64,000 nt of DNA from positions 36,899,172 through 36,963,171 of the forward strand of contig NC_058339.1 in the NCBI RefSeq assembly GCF_905475395.1, given 5' to 3'. Below, one piece after another: positions 13,805-26,920 of this stretch. How positions within the stretch are numbered: position 1 is the first letter of the stretch; the number at the start of each line of letters is the position of its first letter. Origin of the DNA: Chrysoperla carnea. Taxonomy: Eukaryota; Arthropoda; Insecta; Neuroptera; Chrysopidae. The notes below the pieces were generated by a model that searched no databases, was not told the DNA's origin, and saw only the letters and a list, made by a program, of their open reading frames with translations. The position numbers were made by a program, and so were the translations under genes.

Positions 13805-16779
13805 AGGGCTAGAAACGGTTGATGTGCCATCTACATTTATTTTTGTGTACTAACTTCGTCCAATGTATTCTTAAAATAAGATGCACAATCATTTATGGTA
13901 TTTCATTTAATTTCAAAAACAAACTTATTAAATTTAGAGTATTTTCGTAAAATTATAAAGTATTTTTCCCACATTATTTTGATAATAATAGTTTTATATT
14001 GTCAAACATCAAAAGTTTTAAGTAATAAATGTTTATTTGTTTAATAAGTGATTTATTTATTTCAACATTTAGATATAATACGTATATATTATATTATTTT
14101 ATATTTTGCAGCTTAATTTTGTTGAAATTGTTTATTATATTATTTTATATATTCTCCTTTCTCTAATTATTTTATAATTAGAGTTTATATTATAACTATA
14201 ATAATTTCATATATTACATACATTTTTACACGTGTTTTTATGCATAAATATTTTATTTTGCTCGTAGTTTAAAAAAAATATATTCTAGTTTTGAATTCAC
14301 GATTAGTGCTAGCTACCTACTATGATATAGAAAATTTATACTAATTGAAAAGCAATGATATTTTATAATAATAATTTATGGACCTGAGCCTGTTCCCGTA
14401 TACAATCTAGCGAATGTATAATGTATACTTTTTGTAGTCTGCCGTCATAAGTTACAAAACTCTCAACAAAAAAAAATTTTACAGTAAAATAAGAAAAACA
14501 ACTTTCTTTTTCTACATAAAGTTTTGACTTTTCTTAGTGATTTTGACCATCCAGAATTATCTCAAACTGGAATTAGAATCTACCAAATTTTAAGCTTTCT
14601 AGTTATATTGTTTTAGACAGATATATAGAAGTTAATAAATGTTTAATGTCGAAAAAATTGCTCAGTTACTCAAATTTTCAACCTATTGTAGGATATCATA
14701 GTTCAGAATTGCTTTTACATACATCATTCCCTAACCCTTCAAAAAATTCATCTTGAATGTTTAAAAAACTTTTAAATAGTAAACGCGAATTTAATTTGTT
14801 GAATGATTGTATTTGCCAAAACCAAAATTTATTTTTATAAACCAGAATACATAAAATAATATTTCAGTGATAAAAATAATTACTGCTCGTTAAAATCAAT
14901 AAATCAAAATTATTGATATTAAAAACTTGTTTTTTAACACGTTTCTAATATTAAATCAAAATTTTGATTGAAGTTTTGATTTTTGAAAATTTACTGAATT
15001 TCTAAAAAGTTTCTTAAATCCTTTTTGAGAAATTAGCCTTTAATGAAGCAACTTTCTGAATAAGCAAATTTTTTTAAATTATTGAGAAATTGTTGTAAAA
15101 TTTATTTTCTACAAATAACGATAAATATTAACATTTCATTAGTCATTTTAAAAAATTCAAAGTTTATCTTGGAGCATAAAATCATCTTAAAATAATCATA
15201 AAAATAAATTCTAGAAACATTACTATGATCTACGAAGATCAATTTTTCATATTAAATTTGGGCTCCTTTTTTGAGTCTAAAAAATTTATACGCATGATAT
15301 TTATTATAAGGGCGTTAAATTATTGATAACATTACAGACGGCCGGTAGTCACACCTTTATTTTATTAGATTTTGTAAAGGAAATCATAATACAATCTGTG
15401 TATTTCAAACGCAACATTTCACGATATAAACAAATTAAATAATACAGTGAAACTTCTTCTGCCAATCTTAATATTTTATAACTATTGAAATGAATTTAAT
15501 CGGAAAGAATATTGCTATTTTGAACAAAAGTGAATTTGTTTTTTATAAATAAGTTTCACTTTAAGAATATTACCATCAAAATGAGAGTAAGAGTGAAATA
15601 AAAAGTGAGAACACAACACAAAATGCTTACAAAAAAAAAGTAAGTCATTCATGGTAGCAATGTGGCATTATATTGGTTGCCAGTGCAATGCAATACTCAG
15701 TGACCATATCTGGGTCAAACATGATTCGCCGCAGTAATCACTCACTGTATTCCTAACATTCATTGCTAATTCAACTTCTATAATATTATTATAAATTATT
15801 TATGATGAATGTGTTCAAGTTCAACACATCATCAAATTAATAAATTTTATCAGTTTTATCTAAATTTTGATGATTTTATGTATCACTGATACCAATTCGT
15901 TTATTTTCCTTTTTAAAAACAGAAATTTTCATTGACGTGCTAGAAATTATTGATTGATATGAACTTGACATTAAGTTCGCCATCAAGATCAAGGTAAAGA
16001 AAGATGAATCATCTTGATAGTAAACTGATTGTAACAAAATATCGTAATATCATTAAATCTTTTTTAAACAATAGAGGGTAATCCTGACGTCAAATTGGTG
16101 ATTTAAGAAGTTATAAGCAATCAAAGATTGCATTCAAAGGTTGTCCATCTCCTTTTAGTAAAACAAAGTTTTATATGTAATCTCTATGGCGATACCCACG
16201 CATGACGTCATTAGTGGCTATCTTCCTCTTCGTTTAATTAGGAATTTTAAACGTTCTATTCTTGTATACTAGTAAAGACTTTTAAAAACCAACTTCACTT
16301 TTCCATTCATGAAGTGAGAATTCTTCATCTGTAGTGATAAAATAAATTTAGTACGATCCCCTATTGATGGATTAAAATTAAAGTTTGAATTCTATGAAAT
16401 TCCTTGATCAGAAATATAAATCGGGTATTCAAATAAAACCGTTATTCATAGACGTAGTATTTGAGAAAATAGCTTCGGCTTAATGAAATCGGGATTTACA
16501 AGAGTACAACATGTACTCTTGTCTTGGTTCAATAAGCGCCAGTGCATCTTAATTATTATGTGTTAGAATATAAGAATTCGACGAAAATATCTTTATAACC
16601 ACAGTTTCTTAGAAATTTTTCAACTATTGCAATTAATGGATTGAGGAAACTATAAACTAATTTATTATGGGTTGAGGAAACTATAGATCTTTCCTGTGTC
16701 GAAGCTTTTTCTACATGTTCTCGGAATAAAGGATCCTTGCTAAAAGCTGGAATAAAAATGCAATGGGTTTCAGGCATCT

Positions 16780-16905
16780 TGACCAAGGTTCAGCTCTTGA
16801 CCAAATACTAGAGGGAAAAGGTGCTGTTTGACATGGGATACTTGCTCCCTTAGCAAAGGTTCAGCACTATTGACCGAATCCTAGAGACAAAAGTTGCTGT
16901 TTGAA
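16780..16905. repeat. Degenerate tandem repeat, two units of about 70 bases
   Basis: AAGGTTCAGCTCTTGACCAA, TACTAGAGG and GGTGCTGTTTGA recur as AAGGTTCAGCACTATTGACC, CCTAGAGA and GTTGCTGTTTGA. Only two units. Confidence 0.6.
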
Positions 16906-19026
16906 AGATTTGCTGCATCGAATATTTTTTTTAATATCAAAATTTTTGATATTTTTTTAATATCAAAATTTATAAATTATTTTTTCGTGTTAGTATTGAA
17001 TGATAATTTTATAAATAATTACCACCTCTCTTTGCTAAGATAATATACAAACACAGTGTATATTTCATTTGTAAAATACATTATAAAGTAACAATTTCAT
17101 AGATTATGCAAAATGAAACCAGTACAAATAGTTTTAAAAGTGAAACTATTACAAACTCGATTCTCTCATAAGACACACACACACTTATATATAATTCATA
17201 CACATATACTTATATTATAAAACTCATTATATTCATTTAATATGTATATTATAAAGGTGGATTATATTTTATTATAATATTATACAATATTTTACGCATG
17301 CGTATTTATATTTGATTCAATTTTAACTACATCTATGTTAATTATATCAAGCAACAAGAATAATAGACCGTGATCCCATAATAACTACACATCTAGGATA
17401 TTTTTCTGTCTGCCTTTTGGAAGATTGATAAAAGTATTATATTTAGTGAATTTGTCTTTCGTCTATGGCTGAAATCGATCAAAAAAGAAAGCTATTCGCT
17501 CGATACGTACAAAAAAAATGGTAGGTAGTTTACAGCTGTTGAAACGGTTTCAAAAATTATTTCTAATAAGCACTTTTATAATTACATTTTTTAACAGTTT
17601 TGGCAGATGTAAACTTCTTGTTATTGTTCTACACGTATTGTGTTCTCATTCTCAATGGAACATATGCGGGAGATAAAAACAATTTTCGATAAATACGTAA
17701 AACCAAACTTCTTGGTTTCCAAAAATTCGCTACTCGAGCCACGATTAAACCCTGATCTTTCTTACCAAACTCACTTTTATCGATCCTCAAAAAAGCAGGT
17801 CAAAAATCGAAAATCATCGAAATTTCACTTCATAATGAGCTCACGGTCTCTGAACAATAATGGTTTTTGATGTAGAAAAATAGAGTACTTTTTGTTAAGT
17901 TTGATGATAAAATAATTGTTGTTTATTGTTATTTTTGTGGTAAATTTAGGCCAAGTTCATGTAACTCCTCCCTCCTGAGTATATACGAGTTCTTTCTTTA
18001 AAAATATTACAAGTATACAACAATAGTATTGTAATATTTATTATAAAAAAAAAAAAAATTATTGTACTTTAATTGTAACGCTGCGGTGGTATTATTTATA
18101 ATAAATAATTCCATCATTATTGTTGTCATAATCTTTTGTTCCTTTTAGCGATTATTGTTATTTATGGTTGATTTTAATCGAAAAATAATTATTTAATAAT
18201 GTTCACAAATAGAATTTATTATATTTAGAATTCTATTATTTATTTATTGGATCAATTATACAAGAATTTGTGGTTTATGCAATATGAAACAACATCATTA
18301 TGGCGTCACGTTAAAAACATACAAAAATATACAGAGCTGTGAAAATAGTTTAGTTGGTATTATCAATTATGATGAAGAAGGTATCGACCTGGGACCTATT
18401 GGGTCCAAAAAAAAACACACCCTATTGAATGAAAATTGCTGCGATTGCTATCACTACTCTTTAGGGGGTTGCAAAAATACCGTTTGGAAATCAAGAAATT
18501 TTGTTTACTGTTAATTACAATTTAATTGTTATTTATTAACAGTTAAATTTGACTTCTTAAAAAATTCAATGTTGTAACTTAATTTATACCAATTAATTTC
18601 AGCTTTATTTCTATTCAAGAGTACTCTAGGATCTTTGGAATTGGAACTATAAGCGAAAATCAGCATTCAAATTTTCCCTTTATTTTAAATTTTTAAATAA
18701 ACAAACGAAGTCGATGTCTGATCGAAGCATAAAATAAATTTGTTCTAGATTTTTTCCACTTTGTCAGACAAAATTTTCCCTGGATACCGGATTTATACTC
18801 CTATCGATACTGTAATGAAGATTTTCCACTAAACAGATAAACAAAAACAAAACTCAAACTCAAATAATAAGTAAAATTTTTGCAAACTTTTAGAAGACGT
18901 GTTTTGCAACATTTGGATAGTAAAAATTATAATGAAATATGGGTTTTCCAACTGGCTAAACACGCCAGTCTTCAAAAAGTATGCGAGAAGTTAAGTTATT
19001 GTTTGAGTTTTGTTTTTATAATATAT

Positions 19027-19555
19027 CAAGGTATACTAAGTTTAGACCCAAGTTTGTAATGGTTAAAAATATTAATACTACGAACACAAAATTTTGGTAT
19101 AGGTGTTCAATAAAATCACCTAAATAGTTCATTTTCGGAGGTCTGTCCGCAAGCACGATAACTCAAAAATGAAAAAAGATATCAAGTTGAAATTTTTAAA
19201 GGGTGCACAGGACATAAACAGTAAGGTCGAGTTCGTAAATGAGCAACATAGGCCAATTGAGTCTTGGATCCATAGAACCCATCTTGCAAACCGTTAGAGA
19301 TATAACAAAAGTTTAAGTGTAAAAAATGTTCTTAATAATTAATTAAACAACTTTTGTTTGAAACATTTTTTCGTAAACATCACTGTTTACCCGTGAGGGC
19401 GCAAATCAAGTGCCAAATTATATATAGTATCTATATTATATGGGAATATCAATTCTGTGTGGCCATCTAAGACTGGCTTTTTTTACTTACATGACGTATT
19501 TCAACATTTAACTCAGTCAATTGTTTGTTTTCACCTGTTATTTGTCATTTTAGTG
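19027..19555 (+). repeat. Family S interspersed repeat, near full-length copy
   Basis: Begins AAGGTATACTAAGTTTAG, includes ACGATAACTCAAAAATG, CGAGTTCGTAAATGAGCAAC, AACCGTTAGAGATA, ACATCACTGTTTACCCGTGA and GGGCGCAAAT, and ends TCAGTCAATTGTTTGTTTTC. The same ordered blocks occur at 45303-45815, 50728-51090 and inverted at 30893-31305. No coding frame survives. Confidence 0.8.
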
Positions 19556-20747
19556 GAAAACCGGCATAAGAATACAAACTGAGTCTTTGTTTTATACCCA
19601 TAAAAGTCCATTTCCATAATATTCATAAATCACTCAAGATCAAGAATATTTTATCTTGAACAAGAAATAATGTTCCTAAAAACCCATAAATAACTTGAAA
19701 CCTGCTCCACAAAATCAATTACCACACCCATAACACTTACCCATCAATATCAAAGACATTAACATAGTAGTTGTTATTTTAATGATAGATGGATGAATCA
19801 TTATAGAAAATCAATTAACATAAAAAATAATTAAGTGAAATTTTTAGATGATATAAAATTAATTTACTAAAGTAGTGTATCTATATAATCTATCTATAAC
19901 GGATATGGAAATTTGGGTAATTCATCCACATATGTGTAAGAAGGAAAGTAATATATTATTGAATTTATATTACATAAAATGCTAATTTATAAAATTAAAA
20001 TTGTAATACAAAAAAGGAACTTCAATTAATGAACAGGTCGAATTTGTTAAACCTGAAAAATTATTTATACGACAAGGGTTCTGTAAAAATAGTGTTGAAA
20101 ACACCTGCAATTCTTTTGAACGAAAATTTATAATTTTTCGAAATAAAATTATTTGAAATTGTTTCGAGCTTTGAAATACTTTCTCAAGGAAAGGTCTTGA
20201 AGAATTTAAAAAAACTCAAAATCTAAAATACGAAAAAACGCATAGAAAGATGCTCAATAAACTGTTACCCAACTCCAAGCATATTTTTTGCACTTAAAAG
20301 ATTAAAATTACTTATTATTAATTTCAAAGTTAAGTACTTTGCCAAGAGAGGGCCGGCGTGAGACACGTTTTCCCTTAAATCCAAATTTCGAATTCAAATT
20401 AATTGGATATTATATCGACAAACTGGCAAATGGGTAATGATGTAACTTTTAAAATAAAAATGAAATATTAATATTTTATTCTTGCCAAGTTCATATTTCT
20501 TGTAAAGAGCGTGACACACGTTTGTCCCTATAGCCATAGATAAAATCAATACCAAATTTTTAGAAAACTTTTGTTAAGGTTTTAGCCATAATTTACTAAA
20601 GTTTTAACTTTAATTTAGATAGTGTTTTTTTAATTTCCACCGACTAGTTTTGGAGAAATCTATGAAAACATATCATTCATCTACCGTTTTGAGACCAATG
20701 TTAAATATGAATACTTTTAAAATCATTTATTTATTTAAATAATCGGG

Positions 20748-20842
20748 CAACCCCCTAAAATTTTCAGAATTGATTTAGACATAGTCCAACTTACATAAAA
20801 AAAATCAAGCCTTTTATTCAAAATAGCCCTGGCGCTCTTAAA
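20748..20842 (-). repeat. Repeat family D, copy 1
   Basis: Reverse complement of the block at 26826-26920: GAGCGCCAGGGC, AATAAAAGGCTTGATTTTTT and TCTAAATCAATTCTGAAAAT match in order. Confidence 0.65.
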
Positions 20843-21553
20843 TCCTTAACCGATTGGCAACACAAATGTTCGCCAATCCCTTTGTTATTTCATATTCAGT
20901 TCGATTAAAATTCGATTTTATATAAATCGCATAGATCCTATACTTGATTTTCTTTGGTACGGTATTCTAATAAAATTTCTTCATGTATATAATGGTAGTG
21001 TCTGCACAGCATATGTTATTTGATTATACAAAAAAATTAAACTACTAATTTTATTAGCAAAAGTGTAAAGACTTCATAGGTAGTCATTTTCTGTTAAAGA
21101 TTCAAGGCAAACTAACGGTATGAAATAATGTACATAACACCTTCTTGTAGAGTATAGCTCGTGTGTTTATTCCTTTGATCAAGTAAAAGCTATGATATTA
21201 TGGTGGTGTTTCAAGGCGAAATTACACTCTGGTATTTTTTTTTTTTTAAATGACTACCCATTGTACACAGAGTTTGCTGCTTCCTTTAGAAAATAAGTAG
21301 GTGTGAAATTATAACTATGTAGACTTTATATTTTTTTTAATGAAACAGGGCTGTAATAACTGTTAATTTTATTTTTGTTGTTGTTCATTCACTGTTATTT
21401 CTGTTCAAAAAAGTATGCACGACAAGAGGACGAATAACTCAATATCACGCCAACCGATTTCGATGATTCTCTTTTTAGTGAAAACTTAGTTAGTGTACTT
21501 CAGATTCACTAAAAATCACAAAATAAAAAAACTTTTAACAAAAAGAAAACCGA

Positions 21554-21812
21554 CTTTAAAAGAAAAACTTTTCCAACACAAATTAATATGCACTAAAAAG
21601 TAAAAAAATAACGATAATATAATGTAGTTAAAATTATTGTTATTTTTTGAGTCGATGTCAGCCAAGCTAATGTAGCAAACTATTTTGTCAGAGTTGTTTC
21701 CTTGGCTGACACCGACTCCAAAAATAACAATAATTTTAACTACATTATATTATCGTTATTTTTTTACTTTTTAGTGCATATTAATTTGTTTTGGAAAAGT
21801 TTTTACTTTAAA
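21554..21812. repeat. Large palindrome, arms of about 113 bases
   Basis: Left arm 21554-21666 and right arm 21700-21812 are near-perfect inverted copies around a 33-base loop. Shared blocks include ATAACGATAATATAATGTAG against CTACATTATATTATCGTTAT. The left flank AAAACCGACTTTAAAAG carries a GAAGTCGGTT-type word, frequent in insect repeats. The 72-codon frame in the right arm is a by-product. Confidence 0.8.
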
Positions 21813-22019
21813 AATCTAAATAATATAGTACTCTTATCTCCTTATTTTGGAGTGAAGACCAATGACTACGTACCTGAAATTCAATTAAAATCTATTGTAA
21901 AACTGTTTACGTCATCATAATTACAAGAAAAAAATTTGAAAATTATCTTTATAAGAAAATAAATAAGATTTTGTTTGTACGCGCGGTTAACTTCGTAAAC
22001 TTATATTGAGTAAAATACT

Positions 22020-22095
22020 CATTTTTTAATAATAATAATAATAATAATACGTGTAATAATCACATACATACATACATACAAACGTACATACACAA
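22020..22095. repeat. Microsatellites (AAT)n and (CATA)n
   Basis: A run of AAT units at about 22028-22048 is followed by CATACATACATACATACAAA at about 22063-22082. Confidence 0.8.
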
Positions 22096-22610
22096 ATCAT
22101 GATTTGTGTTGGTCAGAAACTCAGTGAAGTGTTCTTGTCAAGGACATGGCTTTCACATTTATATTTAGATCGCATCGTGTAGCATGGCATAGCCGATATA
22201 GGCAGCCAACATTACAACTTACAGTTTACTGTCCTATCATTACTATTATTATATTATTTTTAATATAAAAGCATAACAAACATATTTTATTTTTTAATAG
22301 CTAATGGCGTTTATTTACATTCCAAAAACACGCATTGTATAATACAGCTTCATTTATTTTATTTTTTAAATATGTAAAAAATTAGACTTTTAAATGCAGT
22401 TAAGAATGATCAAAATTTAAGAAAATATTCGGTTTGATTTTATTATACAGAATAGTGTATACACAACATGTAATCGATAATTGAAGGGTTTGTAGGATAC
22501 GCCGAAACAAGCCTTTTGACATTTATCATACCATTTACATGTAAACAATTGAAAATTACTTATATTTTAAATAAAACGCATGATATATTGTAAATATTAT
22601 AAGACTAGCT

Positions 22611-23095
22611 TGATACCCGCCCGCTTCATTGTGCTTAAAAGTAAAAACCACCACTTTATAGCCTCCACCTCTTTTAGTCTCACTTATCAACGTTCCATAA
22701 CACTTGAAGGGATTGTTTTACGCAACTAAAAGATTTGCACAGTTCCCAATACTTTAAATTGTAAAGTAGTCATAATTCATTGAGTATATCAGAAAAGGTA
22801 GCCATGAATTGTGACATTTACTATTTTAAATTTTTACAGAAATCTTTAATTTATGGTTCAAAATGATGATCATAACTCTGATCCATCTGTGATCATCATT
22901 TGAACCATAAATTAAAGATAAATTTATGTAAAAAATTTTTTTTAGCTGTATCTTTTTAATTTATAGCTCATGTGTTATTCTGATGTATGAGCTATATTGC
23001 TGTACCGTTTCATTAAAAACCATTCGCTAGTTTTTGCGTGAAATCGTAACAAACAAACAAACATCCTTACTTTCACATTTATAATATACAATATA
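22611..23095 (+). repeat. Non-autonomous interspersed element with GCTTGATACCCGCCCGCTTC start
   Basis: Starts CTAGCTTGATACCCGCCCGC and ends with CGTAACAAACAAACAAACAT and TTCACATTTATAATAT. Both are widespread end motifs of short non-coding insect repeats. A related start word (CTAGCTTGACCCGTGCGG) lies at 28517. The superfamily cannot be fixed from the sequence. A hairpin at 22830-22936 lies inside. Confidence 0.55.
22830..22936. repeat. Hairpin-forming inverted repeat
   Basis: TCTTTAATTTATGGTTCAAA with ATGATGATCA on the left is inverted on the right around a loop of about 17 bases, with one single-base indel in the arm. Confidence 0.75.
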
Positions 23096-23096
23096 T

Positions 23097-23383
23097 TTAC
23101 ATCAAGGAATATAAATACCACGAGTATGACAGAGTACATGCGTTAAGCAATGCATCTAAGTAAGAGGTATTATAGGCGTTATATGAAATTGCAAAAGTGA
23201 CTTGTATCGTAACTTATCTGTTGTAGTTCATCTATTCAACTAAGAAACTCCCACTCTTCAAGCGTCTTACAACCATCTCAACGCATATCGATGCTTCAAC
23301 ACATGTATATAATACCTCTCACTTAGGTGCATTGCTTAACGCATGTATTATGTCTCGTGATATTTATATACCTAGATGTAAAT
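23097..23383. repeat. Foldback element, arms of about 76 bases
   Basis: TACATGCGTTAAGCAATGCA with TCTAAGTAAGAGGTATTATA on the left is mirrored at 23308-23383 as TATAATACCTCTCACTTAGG with TGCATTGCTTAACGCATGTA. Arms match apart from a few substitutions and the spacer is about 130 bases. Confidence 0.75.
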
Positions 23384-23979
23384 CGAACATTCTGTATATG
23401 TATTAGAAATAAATAAAACATTATTGATTATATCACTCAATATAATCGACTCCAATAATAATAAAAAGATTATTTAATTATTTTCATTAAGGCTCTTAAA
23501 TTAAGAGTGAATTAACTATTTATTATACTTATTAAAAAAAAAATGTATTTATTATCAAATAACATAAATTTAGGTCAAACATTTTTTTTTTTTATAAATT
23601 CATCACGAATAGAGAAAAGAAGAATTGGATTCACCATTTAATTTATTTTTTTTAAAGGTATGTTAGAATGTCTGTGTTACGTAGTAAATATAATGGTATC
23701 TTGTCTTCAATTTAGAATCGATAATATCTATTATGTGTAGTACCTTTAAAAATTATTTTTATAATCGATTTATTGTAAAAAGAAAACACGTAACCAATCA
23801 AATGTGAAATTAATTTGAAGTTGAATGTAATATAAGAGAATTGATTTTTAAGTCGTATTATTTTAGTACCCTGTGTTCTTTTTTTACAATCCACCTTTAA
23901 AAGTTCACCTGCTTGTTCATATTATGAATTTATTTTTAATAAATTCCCTTTCAATAGTTGAAATTTTTTTGGTGTAAAT

Positions 23980-24225
23980 CAGACATGGGCGAGCTATTTT
24001 AAGTCGAAGTCACAATTGTTATAACTTTATTTTGTGTCTCTTTATCCAAGTCCGCATTCCTCATACAGGAGGAATCGAAATGGGTATATGACTCTTCTAC
24101 CTTCTACCTATCTCAGTTTCTCTAATAGTAATGAGATGGGTAGAAAAAAAATGTTGTCTCTCTGTATTACTCGTATTTTAGGTTATCACTGGTTAGGTTG
24201 TCAATGTCTTACTCGTATGTTAAAT
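23980..24225. mobile_element. hAT-like MITE family C, copy 2, right end lost
   Basis: Starts with the terminal motif CAGACATGGGCGAG and follows the family through CTTCTACCTATCTCAGTTTC and TTACTCGTATG, then stops without the GCCCATGCCTG right end. It lies 410 bases before the complete copy, in the same orientation. Confidence 0.7.
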
Positions 24226-24634
24226 TTAAATTAAAAAAAGTTAAAATTTTCTAGGTACCATTTTTTAACTTTCCCGTCGACACCTAAATCGATGTGCTTT
24301 CACTCAAAATAATAATCACATCAGATCAAGAGTTATTAAGGTTGGATACTTTTGAAATGATCACACTAAGTAATATCTATTTATTTGCACTTCCACCATA
24401 ATTATTAATTTTTGATTGGAAAAATATAATTTTCTAAAATTTGATCGAATTATTTATCAAAGAATTGTGTTCATCTTCAAAGAAAGTGACGCATTACACA
24501 CAGCGTGTACAGATCATACAGACGTTTCATTCTATAATTTATGTATAAAATTTTCATTACCACCGAAAACAGGGTTACTTGTAACCTTAAACCAATCCTC
24601 TCGAATTTCCAACTCAAAATAACGTCAATATAAC

Positions 24635-24920
24635 CAGACATGGGCGAGTTATTTTAAGTTGAAGTCACCATTGTTATTATAACTTTATTGTGTGCCATAA
24701 ACTTTATTGTGTATTTATCCAAGTGCGCATTGCTCATAGAGGAGGAAGCGAGACGGATATACGACTCCTCTATCTATCTCAGTTTCTCTTATAGTATGAG
24801 ATAGGTAGAAAAAAAATGTTGTATTTCTATCTTATTCGTATTTCTGGTTGTCACTGTCTTCCTCGTATTTTAGATACAAAGGTCTGAGGGACTTCTCTAA
24901 ACCATGTTTGCCCATGCCTG
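24635..24920. mobile_element. hAT-like MITE family C, copy 3, complete
   Basis: The left end CAGACATGGGCGAG and right end GTTTGCCCATGCCTG are inverted near-copies. The flanks AATATAAC and AATATATC match at 7 of 8 bases, as expected for an aged 8-base hAT duplication. 286 bases, non-coding. Confidence 0.75.
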
Positions 24921-25457
24921 AATATATCTCAATACACACAGGGTATAGAAATTGTAAACCAATTATCACAAAAATATAATTTACTACTCTAAATATTTAA
25001 TATTATTACCTATTTTTTATCATTTATAACATATTAAGTTATAATAATATAAATAAATATTATATTTTGTAATCAAATAAAATAAAAATAAAAAATTGCA
25101 AAACAAATTGTGTGTGTACTAAACTTACACTAAAAACGTACCTCTATATTGAATAATAAAATAATAAAAACTATACTTATTATTGCTAGTGTACGAAGTC
25201 TGTCTATACGTATGTGTGTATGTACGGTGAGATATTTCAACATTTTTTATTTAAAATAAATTTTTATAACTCTATGCGTATTATAAAAAGAATATAATTA
25301 ATTCTCTCAAATTTACACACCATTTTAAATAAAAATGAGTAAGTTTATAACAATATATTTTAAATTGAGTATTCAATTATCATACAATAATATCACGTAT
25401 GTCTGTGTGTATTTTTTGATACATTACGTTTCAGAATAATTGGAGGGATAAAAATAA

Positions 25458-26101
25458 CAAGTGAAATTTACAAAATTTAAAAAACCCCCGACAAATGCGA
25501 TTTATTCCTTGTAAATCAATTTTTTGGAAACTTTGTTATAAAATGTTCTCAATCGAATCGGTTCGACCATTTAGGGGCTACGATGCCACTGTGAAACACA
25601 CAGAACACTTTAAACTTATAACACTTCTTCTTAAATCAATATCAAAGTGATTTTCAAGGACATCAGATGAGATGAAAAGGATACTTAGAGAGCTATCATT
25701 TTTGTGGACAAATTTTTGGAAATATTTTAATTGAAATTGAAATATTTGAGTTGACGTTGTTCTTTTGAATTATTGTTTTAAATTACCTTATTATTTTACC
25801 ATTTCACTTTTCGAAAAGAATTGAGTCCATAGTAATTATTTGTATGTCATGCCTTTTCCAAACTGAATCGATTTTAAAGATCATCGCCAATTTGTTGAGT
25901 TTTTTTCGGGTACGGAAACCTAAACTCCCTCTAAGAATCATAGCTAAGAAGAATCTCCGTTAAATTACCTTTCCAATGATACCAAAAAAATTAAAATCGG
26001 TTCATCCGTTCAGGCACTACGATGTCACAGACAGACAAACACACAGACACACACACATAGCGATCAAACTTATAACACCTCTTTTTTAGTTCGGGGGTTA
26101 A
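25458..26101 (+). repeat. Family P interspersed repeats, two adjacent copies
   Basis: The first unit starts AAGTGAAATTTACAAAATTT and AAAAAACCCCCGAC and runs to AAACTTATAACACTTCT near 25630. The second ends with AAAATCGGTTCATCCGTTCA, a CACACACACATAGCGA tract, AAACTTATAACACCTC and TTCGGGGGTTAAA. CCCCCGA at one outer edge and TCGGGGG at the other are inverted. A third copy sits in P450-A intron 2. Confidence 0.65.
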
Positions 26102-26825
26102 AATTGAAGGATTGAAGAGTAAACTGAGTTTCACCAGACATTGTTTCCTAAAACTCTTTTCTATTTTTCAATTGAAATATTTTCTATTTAGCGTAACATT
26201 TTGTAACATGCAATTATTCTGAAACACGCTGTAATTGAATGATTATTTAGCAATTTTTATTTTAATGTTAATTGATTTGTTTAACATTTTTTATTACTTT
26301 GAATGGCGCTGAAAATAACTATAGATATTTTTTTCTCCCCTGGGCTACTATTAAATTGATGTACAATTCAATTTCGAATACAAAAACAAACTTTATACGA
26401 TGGATCCAATTTTTATTAACAATAACGTACTTTATATAATATTGTTCATATCATTAATAACAAACACTATAATTATTAATAAAAACATCATACTTTTTTT
26501 TAATTAGGTCAAACCATTACTGCCACTAAAAAAATGAAACTACTAAAGTCTTATTTATTATTTTTGAATAATTTTATTTTTTATGTATTCTTTTGAGTTC
26601 AAACGCCGGAAATATCCATCAGATGTCATGAACATCAACCGTACGTACAACTTTTGGAGTTGAGGAAGGATATCCCTGGTTATTATTTTTGTCGCACAAT
26701 TGATGTTTAAAAATTATTTTTTTTACTCGCACAAAGGGACCTTTTAAAAATTAAATAAACATAATAGTTTTTTATTTTCTAATGAAAATTCAAGAAAAAA
26801 TTTAAACCCGATGAACCGTTAATTA

Positions 26826-26920
26826 TGTACGAGCGCCTGGGCAGTTTTTGGATAAAAGGCTAGATTTTTTTACATGAAGTTGGAATAAGTCTAAATCAAT
26901 TCTGAAAATTTTAAGGGGAA
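26826..26920 (+). repeat. Repeat family D, copy 2
   Basis: GTACGAGCGCCTGGGCAGTT, GATAAAAGGCTAGATTTTTT and GTCTAAATCAATTCTGAAAA correspond to the inverted copy at 20748-20842. Confidence 0.65.

Larger units (their letters stand above)
10917..19026. other. Gene-free AT-rich DNA with scattered repeats
   Basis: Holds the MITEs at 10917-11177 and 11426-11686, family B copy 2 (13418-13804), an (ATT)n microsatellite at about 12092-12118 and a degenerate tandem at 16780-16905. A short GC-richer patch near 12675-12715 (GCGCACT, CGCAGCGACCGCAGC) has no visible product. The 76-codon plus-strand frames at 17640 and 18284 match nothing I know and have no exon-like borders. No gene found. Confidence 0.5.

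Noticed and set aside
15441..15556. Short MITE bounded by AGTGAAACTT and AAGTTTCACT
   Set aside because: Only 10 bases of inverted match and no target duplication; could be chance in AT-rich DNA.
18284..18514. 76-codon plus-strand frame with several cysteines
   Set aside because: No family resemblance, no splice borders or promoter, and cysteine spacing does not fit a known zinc-binding motif.
22830..22936. microRNA precursor
   Set aside because: Long near-perfect pairing inside a repeat element and without typical bulges; fits a foldback repeat better.
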